The notes below the pieces were generated by a model. The model worked only from the letters and a program-made list of their open reading frames with translations, had not been told where the DNA came from and did not search any database. A stretch of DNA of 16,466 nt, from assembly GCA_048883105.1 (NCBI GenBank), contig JBHLQY010000058.1, positions 1 to 16,466 on the forward strand, read 5' to 3'. Positions 7,195 through 14,203 of this stretch are shown one piece after another (position 1 is the first letter of the stretch; every line of letters begins with the position of its first letter). Origin of the DNA: LW40-45 sp048883105. Lineage in GTDB: Archaea > Asgardarchaeota > Lokiarchaeia > Sigyniarchaeales > SOKP01. Made by a program: the position numbers and the translations under genes.

Positions 7195-8349
7195 TTGTTA
7201 ATTATTACAATTATAAATTGGGATATTGTAGCTATTATATATAATACAATATTTTCACTGTTTTTCTTTCTCATCGCTTTTTTCATGTTTTATATAGCTA
7301 TAAAAGGTTTTAAAGCTAAAAATCATTATGGTGGGAGTTCAACAATTATATGTGGAATTTTTTTTATAATCTTTGGATTATATAATCTATTTTTTTGGTT
7401 TTTTCCTTATCCTTACAATGGTTTCATGATATGGTGGAGTGGAATAATTTTAATCATTTTTATTAGTTTTGCTTCAATAATTAAGCAAATAATTAAACAA
7501 ATGAATAGAGAAGAGCTTAATTCTAAGAATTTAAAAATTTCAAGATTAAGAAAATTTGTTTTACTTATGACTCAAGAAAATCTATATAAAGAAAAAATTT
7601 CTGTTAAAATGGAAACAGTTAGAAAAAGCTTCCATTTAGCTGGATTTGGATTTATATTAGCTTATTTTGGTTTTTTCTTTCTTTTTCCTGTTACTCGAAT
7701 AGTTAACGATACAGTTATTGTATTTATTAAAGAAACTGAATGGCTTTATAATATGTTATGGGGAGATATTCACGATTACCCTTATTCTAAAGGAGATTTT
7801 CAAGCTGTTGTTGATCTTACGTTTTTTGCTCTAATTGGAGCTTTGTTTTTTGCTATTATAAGCGATATTATTAGGATTCTATGGGGTCCAGAATACTCAA
7901 TTTTTAATTTTTTAACAAAGGCAGTTCTCAGAGATAAGGAATATAACGCTTTCGCAGCACATATATATTTAATAAGTGGTTTTATCTTTTCTTATATGCT
8001 TTACTTTATAGGAATAGTTCATATATTAATCGTGGTTGCTGCAATACTAATATCATGTTTTTCAGACGCACTTGCTGCCTTAATTGGGCGGAAATATGGA
8101 AAACATAAAGTTAAATGTATAGGTGGCGAAATAAAATCTACTGAGGGATTCTTAGCAGGAACAGTGAGCGCATTTTTAATTGGTTTGATTGTTATTGGTC
8201 CAGTCTACGCGTTAATTGCTGCTGTAATCTTCTTCATATTAGATTTCTTTCCAACGATTATTGCAGATAATCTTCTAAACCCAATCTTTATTACAACTGG
8301 CATTGCAGTAAGTATGATATTATTAGGATTGCCGATTGGTTGGTTTTAA
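7195..8349 (+). CDS. Membrane CTP-dependent lipid kinase, dolichol/phytol kinase (SEC59/VTE5/Dgk1) family
   Basis: Polytopic membrane protein (384 residues) of the family that includes dolichol kinase, phytol kinase and yeast CTP-dependent diacylglycerol kinase, all of which phosphorylate a lipid alcohol. Residues 1-100 form about three helices not needed for the family. The family core starts with the charged-His motif VRKSFHLAG (142-150), then ISDIIRILWG (222-231), SDALAALIGRKYG (290-302, the Asp plus GRKYG signature) and KSTEGFLAG (314-322). In an archaeon the natural substrate would be a polyprenol, dolichol or geranylgeraniol (inference). The only plausible start is TTG at 7195: a stop at 7168 closes the frame and the first internal ATG would remove the first helix. 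The HAD phosphatase follows after 28 bases. Confidence 0.82.
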   Translation: MLIITIINWDIVAIIYNTIFSLFFFLIAFFMFYIAIKGFKAKNHYGGSSTIICGIFFIIFGLYNLFFWFFPYPYNGFMIWWSGIILIIFISFASIIKQIIKQMNREELNSKNLKISRLRKFVLLMTQENLYKEKISVKMETVRKSFHLAGFGFILAYFGFFFLFPVTRIVNDTVIVFIKETEWLYNMLWGDIHDYPYSKGDFQAVVDLTFFALIGALFFAIISDIIRILWGPEYSIFNFLTKAVLRDKEYNAFAAHIYLISGFIFSYMLYFIGIVHILIVVAAILISCFSDALAALIGRKYGKHKVKCIGGEIKSTEGFLAGTVSAFLIGLIVIGPVYALIAAVIFFILDFFPTIIADNLLNPIFITTGIAVSMILLGLPIGWF

Positions 8350-8377
8350 ATACATTATAGATGTTGGTTACTTAATA

Positions 8378-9226
8378 ATGAGAGAATTAATCGACGAATT
8401 AAAAGATATTAAATTAGCGATTTTTGACTTGGATGGCGTAGTCTATAGAGGGGATACCTTAATTCCAAATGCTGATAAAGTTATTCAAGATTTAAAAGAT
8501 CTCTCCATTAAAGTAGTCTATAATTCTAATAATTCAACAAATACACGCTACAAGTATGTTGAGAGATTACAGAGATTTAACATACCAAGTGAAATTTCTG
8601 ACTTTTATACTAGCGCTTCAATAGCTTCGGCTGAAATAACAGAAATAAAGAAAAACGCAGACGTATTTGTTATCGGAGAGAATGGATTGCAAGAAGAATT
8701 AAAATTATTAGGCCATAAAATTGTAACGGAACCACCTAAATATGGCGATATAGATTTCGTAATCGTTGGACTTGACAGAGATTTTCACTATAAAAAATTA
8801 GAAATTGCTCAAAAATGCATTTTGGAAGGTAAAGCGCAATTTTACGCTACAAACACGGATGCAACGTTGCCTGTTGCGAGGGGACTTAAGCCTGGAGCCG
8901 GTGTTATGGTGAATGCTGTACAGACGTGTACTGGCCAAAAACCAGTTAAAATTTTTGGAAAACCTGAGCCAACAGGTATAGAATTGATTTTAAATGAGTC
9001 CAAAATCCCGGCGCAAAAATCATGTATTTTTGGAGATCGATTAAATACAGATATTTTAGCTGGAAATCGCGCTGGAATAACAACCATTGCTGTCTTAACT
9101 GGCGTAACAACTAGAGAAATGATTGAAAATTTAAAACATAAAACAAAAGGGCAGAATCTCGAAAATAAAAATCTTATTCCCGATTTAGTTATTAATTCAT
9201 TAGATGAGATTTTCTCCAAGGAGTAA
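8378..9226 (+). CDS. HAD superfamily (class IIA, NagD-like) sugar/polyol phosphatase
   Basis: Haloacid-dehalogenase phosphatase of the NagD/4-nitrophenylphosphatase/phosphoglycolate group, which removes phosphate from small metabolites. From the ATG at 8378 the protein is 282 residues. All four HAD motifs are visible: FDLDGVVYRGD (nucleophile D17, acid D19), the Ser/Thr motif VVYNSNNSTNTR, the lysine in KIFGKPEPTG, and GDRLNTDILAGNRAG with the metal-binding aspartates. A large class II cap sits between motifs II and III, including ATNTDATLP. An upstream in-frame TTG (8336) would overlap the kinase gene and add 14 residues not seen in the family, so ATG is preferred. It probably shares a transcript with the lipid kinase; glycerol-1-phosphate, phosphoglycolate or similar are possible substrates, not provable here. 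Confidence 0.9.
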   Translation: MRELIDELKDIKLAIFDLDGVVYRGDTLIPNADKVIQDLKDLSIKVVYNSNNSTNTRYKYVERLQRFNIPSEISDFYTSASIASAEITEIKKNADVFVIGENGLQEELKLLGHKIVTEPPKYGDIDFVIVGLDRDFHYKKLEIAQKCILEGKAQFYATNTDATLPVARGLKPGAGVMVNAVQTCTGQKPVKIFGKPEPTGIELILNESKIPAQKSCIFGDRLNTDILAGNRAGITTIAVLTGVTTREMIENLKHKTKGQNLENKNLIPDLVINSLDEIFSKE

Positions 9227-9253
9227 AATCTTAAAAATTTTTCCCTGAAATGT

Positions 9254-11092
9254 TTAAGCGATTTTATAGGATTTAAATTTACGGACGTGCTTTCCTTTTT
9301 CATCAACATATTCCACAGGCAAGTTTAAAAAATTTTCATTTCCCAAAGATTCAGTAAGCATAATATATGGGCGTGGACTTAATAGGTCAAATTTTCTTTT
9401 AAAGTAATCTTTTAGAGAAAAGGGAATTTCTTGAACAAGATTCCCCCTTAAGTCTACACGAAAGAGTTTTTTTAACCATACTAACCATTCTGGTAAAATT
9501 TTAATTTTATTATTATATAATTCTAATACTTTGAGAGAATTGAGTATTACCATTGATTCAGGGATTTCTCGAATATTATTATTGTTTAGATATAAATTGT
9601 CGAGCGATGTAAGTGAACTTATAGCTTCTGGTATTCTCTCGATGAGATTATCGCTTAAATTTAAAATTTTTAGTGATGTAAGCAAATTTATTGATTCAGG
9701 AATTTCTTTAATTTCATTATCGTTTAAAAAAAGTCTTTCAATAAAAGTTATATTACCTATTGAGTTTGGAAGTTTCTCAATATTGTTTGAGTCTAAAAAT
9801 AAGCTTTTCAAAGAATTAAGATTGCCAATTGAATTGGGAATATTTTGAATCGCATTATGACTTAAATCTAAATATTCAAGGGAACTAAGTGATTTTATAG
9901 AAGCTGGTATTAATTGAATTTTGTTATGGCTTAAATTTAGTTTTTTTAGCGATATAAGCGACCCTATTGAATTGGGGAGAGTGTTTATTTTATTATAGCT
10001 CAGATTTAAATTTTCAAGCGATTTTAGCGACCCTATTGAATTTGGAAGTGAATTTATATTATTATAGCTTAAATCTAACTGTTCAAGGGAAGTAAGGAAT
10101 TTTACTGATTCTGGTATTGATTGGATATTATTATGGCTCAAATCTATTTGTTTTATTGAATTAAGTGAACCTATTGTTTTTATTAGTGATTGAATTTGAT
10201 TTTTACTTAAATCTAATTTTTCTAGCGACATTAATAATCCTATTTCTTCAGGCATAGCTTCGAGTCGATTATTTCTTAATTCTAAAGTTTTAAGCGATAT
10301 TAGTGAACCAATTGATTTAGGAAGAGTATTTATAAGATTCCAGTTTAGATTCAGATTTTTAAGCGAATGGAGCGACTCTATTGATTCTGGAATAGATTTG
10401 ATTTTGTTTTCCAAAATTAATAGTGTTTTAAGTGATTTTAATGAGCCAATCTGCTCAGGTATCATTGCAATGGGATATTTTTCACGCATACCATGGATAT
10501 CTTTAATTTCTATTAGAACAACATTTCCAGTATCGTTCATTTTGTAAACTGAATCGTATTCGCAGCCGTCCCATAAACTTTCGTCATCACTCCTCCTATT
10601 TAACTTAGTTCCAGTAAGGATTTCCAATAAGCCCAATACTTGAGCTTCCTGGGATTTTACGCCACAGTTAATATATTTTCGAACGTAATTTTCTAATTTT
10701 TTAATTATATCTTTCTTTAAATTTTCTATATATATATTTTCGTGTTTCTTTAATAATTCGTAAATTGTTACAAAAACGATTGGTGATTTATCTTGTTGAA
10801 CTGCCCATTTTAACGGAATCTCACTCTTTTTTAAGAAAAACTTAATCATTAATTGGGCGGCGGAAGCTCTAACTAATGGATTTTCGTCTGAGATTAAAAA
10901 ATTTTCTAATATTTTAAATATTTTTTCACTCCTAAAATCGATTTTTTCAAACGCTTCTATGCACTTAATTCGAATATCTACATCGTCATTATTTTCGATT
11001 AACGATATTATATGTTCGGCAGCCTCCCTTTTTGTCATTTTGTTGCTTAAAAGATACTGATATATTTTTTCTGGCATCAAAGACTCGTTCAT
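9254..11092 (-). CDS. HEAT plus Ras-group-type leucine-rich-repeat protein
   Basis: A 612-residue soluble repeat protein. Residues about 1-130 are helical and HEAT-like (DIRIKCIEAFEKI, NPLVRASAAQLMIKFF). A linker follows, then fifteen leucine-rich repeats of exactly 23 residues (about 220-564) with consensus SLxxLxLxxNxIxxIPxSIG, and a 45-residue C-terminal tail ending in basic residues. This repeat type matches the Ras-group LRRs of SHOC2, RSU1 and plant PIRLs, which act as scaffolds for Ras-like GTPases. There is no signal peptide or membrane segment, so it is probably cytoplasmic. The start is the ATG at 11092; a TTG at 11104 would add four residues. A TATA-like CTATATTTT lies at 11127-11135, giving a nearly leaderless mRNA. 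It ends tail-to-tail with the HAD gene, 27 bases apart. The nearest gene upstream on the same strand is the Ras-like GTPase. Confidence 0.88.
   Translation of the reverse strand: MNESLMPEKIYQYLLSNKMTKREAAEHIISLIENNDDVDIRIKCIEAFEKIDFRSEKIFKILENFLISDENPLVRASAAQLMIKFFLKKSEIPLKWAVQQDKSPIVFVTIYELLKKHENIYIENLKKDIIKKLENYVRKYINCGVKSQEAQVLGLLEILTGTKLNRRSDDESLWDGCEYDSVYKMNDTGNVVLIEIKDIHGMREKYPIAMIPEQIGSLKSLKTLLILENKIKSIPESIESLHSLKNLNLNWNLINTLPKSIGSLISLKTLELRNNRLEAMPEEIGLLMSLEKLDLSKNQIQSLIKTIGSLNSIKQIDLSHNNIQSIPESVKFLTSLEQLDLSYNNINSLPNSIGSLKSLENLNLSYNKINTLPNSIGSLISLKKLNLSHNKIQLIPASIKSLSSLEYLDLSHNAIQNIPNSIGNLNSLKSLFLDSNNIEKLPNSIGNITFIERLFLNDNEIKEIPESINLLTSLKILNLSDNLIERIPEAISSLTSLDNLYLNNNNIREIPESMVILNSLKVLELYNNKIKILPEWLVWLKKLFRVDLRGNLVQEIPFSLKDYFKRKFDLLSPRPYIMLTESLGNENFLNLPVEYVDEKGKHVRKFKSYKIA
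9401..10435 (-). repeat. Fifteen tandem 69-base LRR-coding units
   Basis: The DNA repeats with a 69-base period because each LRR is exactly 23 residues, with no insertion or deletion across about 1035 bases. Several neighbouring units are close at the base level (repeated CCTATTGAATT and TTATTATAGCTTAAAT-like blocks), which suggests growth by recent unit duplication. The most diverged units are the first two and the last two. Confidence 0.85.
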
Positions 11093-11870
11093 TTCGATAA
11101 GCAAATTTTTTAGGTGGCTTTTTATTAAAATATAGATTTGTCTATTAAAAAATTATCTTTAATGAATTATAATATATACTTTGGCTATAATCATATTAGC
11201 TATTAAAACGGATATGTCCCTTTTCCCCTAATTGATTCTAAATTTGAGTAAAAACTTTTAAATAATTTGTTTAGAAGGTTATTTTATCAAAAAATCTATT
11301 TGGGTCTTTAATAGTATTTTTTATTTTTAATTCTTAACGATTTCTTTCAATCTAACCAATGAAATAAGCAGAAATATAGATTTTCACCGCAAAAAATGGG
11401 AATAGATGCCCATTATTAATGAATTGATATGTGTTATTAATCACTTATTATACATTGCATATTAACAAGCAAATATTGTTATCTCGTTAACAGTATTCTT
11501 TAAATAATGATTTTTCATATAATTTAATTTCTAGAAGATTTTTTAATAAATTATTTGATTACTTGCGGATTCGCTTAATTCGTCCTTTATTTAAGAGAAT
11601 TGATTTAATCGGTTAAAATTATAATCGCCGACAAATATACGAAAATTCTTCTATTTCGTTTTTTTCAACTCATTATTACTGAAGCTAAAGAATAGTTTTT
11701 AGGTATTATTTTAAAGATTAAGGTATTTTAAGAAAAAAATATTATTTAAAGAATCAAAATGAGATTTACTTTATTAAAATATTCGTTAATATTATAAGGA
11801 AAAATTTTTTTAGAAATAATTAGGATTTTCTAAATTCCCAATTCAGTATTTCAACTAATTAATCAATTGG
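11093..11870. other. Gene-poor gap between GTPase and LRR genes
   Basis: About 778 bases, very A+T-rich, without a supported gene. It holds the LRR gene promoter at its left edge (TATA-like 11127-11135, minus strand) and a few G+C-richer spots at 11562-11640 (GCGGATTCGC, a small hairpin, and ATCGCCGAC). Frames on both strands break within about 15 codons around those spots. It could contain a decayed gene, but I see no recognisable remnant, tRNA or repeat array. Confidence 0.5.
11127..11135 (-). promoter_or_regulatory. TATA-like element of the LRR gene
   Basis: CTATATTTT on the minus strand, centred about 39 bases from the ATG at 11092 and about 27 from the alternative TTG at 11104. Normal archaeal spacing would start the RNA near 11105, giving a nearly leaderless message. 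This is a by-eye match in A+T-rich DNA. Confidence 0.35.
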
Positions 11871-12404
11871 TTAAAGTAATCCTGCCATTTCAGTCAGATT
11901 ACGAGCTATTTTATAAAAAATTATTTCCACATTTTCACCTGTTTTTGCTGAACATTCAATATAATCATAAAGATCATATTTTTTCGCCATATCAACCGCA
12001 TCTGTACTATAAACAGATCGTCTATCGTGAAGATCTAATTTTCCCCCAACTATAAAAATAGGAACCTGTTGATTACTATCTTTAGTACCCTCGTAAAACA
12101 CTTCAAGCCACTCAGGTAAGTTTTTTAAACTAGTATTCCTTGTTATATCGAACATAAATATACCACCAGACGCGCCTTTGACGTAACGTGGTAAAATGAA
12201 ACGGAATCGGTCCTCACCAGCAAAATCCCAGATTTGAAGCACTACTTTTTTATCCTCTATTTCTAAATTTTTTAATAGAAAGTCAACTCCAATCGTCATC
12301 CTTGAATTACTTTTAAAAAGCCCAGTTAAATATCGATTGACTAAAGATGTTTTTCCTACGCCGCCGTCTCCAAAAATACATATCTTAAACATAGCGTCCT
12401 GCAT
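11871..12404 (-). CDS. Ras/Rab-like small GTPase with altered G3 and G4 motifs
   Basis: A single-domain Ras-superfamily GTPase of 177 residues, characteristic of Asgard archaea. Motifs: P-loop GDGGVGKTS (12-20), switch I threonine T37 in MTIGVDF, G3 WDFAGEDRF (59-67), G4 VGGKLDL (119-125), and G5 ECSAKTG (150-156). Two positions depart from the Ras consensus. The catalytic Gln of WDTAGQE is Glu (E64), and the Asn of NKxD is Gly (G121), leaving GKLD; I checked the G4 codons in the DNA. There is no C-terminal cysteine motif, so lipid anchoring is unlikely. The start is ATG 12404; ATG 12392 is an alternative. Roadblock proteins in the window are possible regulators, and the LRR protein a possible partner (inference). 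Confidence 0.93.
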   Translation of the reverse strand: MQDAMFKICIFGDGGVGKTSLVNRYLTGLFKSNSRMTIGVDFLLKNLEIEDKKVVLQIWDFAGEDRFRFILPRYVKGASGGIFMFDITRNTSLKNLPEWLEVFYEGTKDSNQQVPIFIVGGKLDLHDRRSVYSTDAVDMAKKYDLYDYIECSAKTGENVEIIFYKIARNLTEMAGLL

Positions 12405-12514
12405 AATAAAAATTGTGAAATGGGGATATTCTTATATTAATAGGCTAATATATGAATTGTTTTTCTCATTTTTAAACTTTTTAGTATAAAAAGCATAGAG
12501 CACTATAAATAATA

Positions 12515-12524
12515 TTAAATACTT
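12515..12524 (+). promoter_or_regulatory. TATA-like element before the structured RNA candidate
   Basis: TTAAATACTT on the plus strand, ending about 22 bases before the abrupt rise in G+C at 12547. That is the spacing expected between an archaeal TATA box and a transcription start. It is nearly the same sequence as the box upstream of the membrane gene at 16114. Confidence 0.4.
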
Positions 12525-12546
12525 ATGTATCTAAAAGTAACATATA

Positions 12547-12636
12547 GGTCCTCCCAACTTCTGAAAAAGTGAGAGAGAGCAGGGTGCGGTTTTGCCGGGA
12601 AAATGACAGAGTTGCCATTTTCATCATGTTTTTTTT
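12547..12636 (+). ncRNA. Candidate structured non-coding RNA
   Basis: A roughly 70-base island with about half G+C (37 of 70 bases counted at 12547-12616) in otherwise strongly A+T-rich spacer, with no open frame. It can form a GAAAATG/CATTTTC stem (12599-12605 with 12616-12622) around a 10-base loop. That loop holds CAGAGTTG (12607-12614), which is complementary to CAACTTCTG (12555-12563) with one bulged T. Together these could make a pseudoknot or two competing folds. T8 and T7 runs follow at once, and a TATA-like box precedes at normal distance, favouring a plus-strand RNA of about 90 bases. On the minus strand it would instead be part of the GTPase 5' leader. I do not recognise it as a known RNA family. 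Confidence 0.45.
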
Positions 12637-12647
12637 GCTGTTTTTTT
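12629..12647 (+). terminator. Poly-T terminator after the RNA candidate
   Basis: Two T-runs (eight Ts at 12629-12636, seven at 12641-12647) directly follow the GAAAATG/CATTTTC hairpin. Archaeal RNA polymerase stops at such T-runs on the non-template strand, so this would end a plus-strand transcript. Confidence 0.45.
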
Positions 12648-12689
12648 ATGATTTCTATTTTTATATTTCATATTCTGATTTGGGAAAGC

Positions 12690-12719
12690 TATAACCTTAC
12701 AATATAAAATTTGGTTATA
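12690..12719. repeat. Inverted repeat downstream of the M20 peptidase gene
   Basis: TATAACC (12690-12696) and GGTTATA (12713-12719) form a 7-base stem with a 16-base loop. It begins 12 bases past the stop of the M20 gene on the minus strand, so it may be a transcript-end hairpin for that gene. It is not followed by a clear T-run on that strand. Confidence 0.3.
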
Positions 12720-12731
12720 ACATCTGATTTA

Positions 12732-14141
12732 TTAACCTTTTTTTCTAACCATTCTTTCTGAATAGATTTTTAAAAAATAATAAAAAGATAATCTTGTATT
12801 AATTATTGAATCTAATTGAATGAATTCATTTGGAGAATGAGCAAAACCACCAATACCTAACCCTCCACTAATAAAATCTAAATTTAATTCTTGTTGAATT
12901 TTACTTAAAGGAGCAGCAGCGGCGCTTAATGGCCAAATTTCAGTTGAAACGCCTAGTAATTTTAAACTTTCAATCTCACTAACAACTAAATTTGAATTTT
13001 TATTAACTCTTGAACCTTCATATCCTACATTTTTTATTAATTGAATTTGAGATTTAGATTCTTTAGCGTAATTCTCGACTTTTTCTTTTATTTCTTTAAA
13101 AATTTCGTCAACTGAAATATTATGGGCAAATCTAATATCTATATTACATATAGCTTCGTTAGGAACGTAATTTTTCGCCCCTTCCTCCAAAAATCCGGAT
13201 TTCAACGTTGAGATGTTAAAAGTAGGATTGAATAAATAATTAATAAAAGCCAGTTTGGGATCATCTACAAGTGTCTTTATTATTCCAGCTTTCTTTTTTA
13301 TTTTCTCAAGATCTAATTTCGACATTAAATCATTTGTAATTGATTGTTCTTCGTCCGAAAGATGGTAAGGTTTCTTTAAATTGTCAATATGAAATTTGCC
13401 ATTAGAATAAATTGTATTAAGCAAAGAAATCAAATCTAAGGAAGGATTAGGAATCATTCCACTAAAAGCTGAGTGAGGTTCTTTATTTTCAGAAGAAACT
13501 ATAATGGTTAATGATAAAATTCCTTTATATCCTAATTTTAAAACTGATTTCCCTCTAAGATCTTGCTTTGTTGATGGATAATAGGCGTCAATACAATTTT
13601 CAAAAATTTTTTTTTGATTTTCAGTTTCGAGAAATTCTAATAAAGTAGGTGAACCTTTCTCTTCCTCACCATCAAATAGAAGTAATAATGAAATTGGTAA
13701 TGCGTCATTTTCTTTCAATATTTTTACAACATTTAAAAAACATAATAAAGCAGTTTTTGAATTATAAGCACCTCGAGCAATTATACATTTTCCTAAAGTA
13801 TCTAATGGCGGTGGAAGGTTTACTATTTCAGCTCCAAAAGGTTCACTTAACCATTCGCTCTCTTTATTAATTGGTTGAGTATCATACATCATATAAACAA
13901 GCAAATTTTCTTTTATTTTACCGTTAATTTTTGCGAGAATTAAAGGATTAATTTCGCCTGAATATTCTTTTATCTCTTCAGAAAAGCTTGATATATAAGA
14001 TATAAGAAATTTTTTTGCTTTATTTATCCCTTCTTTATTAAGAGTATTACTCGGGATTCTTAAAAAAGGTAAAAGATCAGTTTTAATAAAATTCTTATTA
14101 CTGTTTTCTAATAATTCTTCAAATTTAGGGATTGAATTCAT
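12732..14141 (-). CDS. M20-family peptidase homologue with altered metal site
   Basis: A 469-residue protein with the fold and order of M20 metallopeptidases (carnosinase, dipeptidases, succinyl-diaminopimelate desuccinylase). Landmarks are YMMYDTQP (83-90), CIIARGAYNSKTALL (119-133), FDGEEEKGSP (156-165), the lid-domain histidine in PHSAFSG (H223), and GGFAHSPNEF (H435). Three of the five usual metal ligands appear replaced: His of YGHYD is Met (M85), the bridging Asp of RGxxDxKG is Asn (N127), and the Asp after the EE motif falls on PST (about S190). The catalytic Asp (D87) and Glu pair (E160-E161) and the last His remain. It may be a pseudo-enzyme or bind metal differently. It is divergently transcribed from the second Roadblock gene, 62 bases away. 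Confidence 0.85.
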   Translation of the reverse strand: MNSIPKFEELLENSNKNFIKTDLLPFLRIPSNTLNKEGINKAKKFLISYISSFSEEIKEYSGEINPLILAKINGKIKENLLVYMMYDTQPINKESEWLSEPFGAEIVNLPPPLDTLGKCIIARGAYNSKTALLCFLNVVKILKENDALPISLLLLFDGEEEKGSPTLLEFLETENQKKIFENCIDAYYPSTKQDLRGKSVLKLGYKGILSLTIIVSSENKEPHSAFSGMIPNPSLDLISLLNTIYSNGKFHIDNLKKPYHLSDEEQSITNDLMSKLDLEKIKKKAGIIKTLVDDPKLAFINYLFNPTFNISTLKSGFLEEGAKNYVPNEAICNIDIRFAHNISVDEIFKEIKEKVENYAKESKSQIQLIKNVGYEGSRVNKNSNLVVSEIESLKLLGVSTEIWPLSAAAAPLSKIQQELNLDFISGGLGIGGFAHSPNEFIQLDSIINTRLSFYYFLKIYSERMVRKKG

Positions 14142-14203
14142 ATATAATAAAATAGTTAAATTAGTTTTTAATTTATTTAATCATTGGAATTTGAAGTAAT
14201 TCG
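14142..14203. promoter_or_regulatory. Divergent promoter between the M20 and Roadblock genes
   Basis: Only 62 bases separate the two start codons, so both promoters must lie here. The central TTTTTAATTTATTTAA (about 14166-14181) has TATA-like sequence in both directions at suitable distances. No ribosome-binding site is evident on either side, so both messages are probably leaderless or nearly so. Confidence 0.4.

Noticed and set aside
8842..9309. Minus-strand open frame across the HAD phosphatase gene
   Set aside because: It overlaps a well-supported HAD gene with all motifs and has no recognisable domain of its own.
9531..9848. Open frame on the plus strand opposite the LRR repeats
   Set aside because: It is a shadow of the repeat periodicity. 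Its repetitive Ser/Leu-rich translation mirrors the antisense LRR codons.
9401..10435. Regular 69-base repetition that might suggest a CRISPR-like or minisatellite array
   Set aside because: The period equals one 23-residue LRR, the reading frame is open throughout, and there are no identical repeats separated by unique spacers.
12547..12636. C/D box small RNA on the minus strand (ATGATGA near 12624-12630)
   Set aside because: A C-box match exists, but I found no matching CTGA D box at the right distance and no internal D'/C' pair.
12547..12636. Fragment of RNase P RNA or SRP RNA (AGGGTGCGG and similar words)
   Set aside because: Only short coincidental words match. The element is far too short and lacks the conserved core segments I could recognise.
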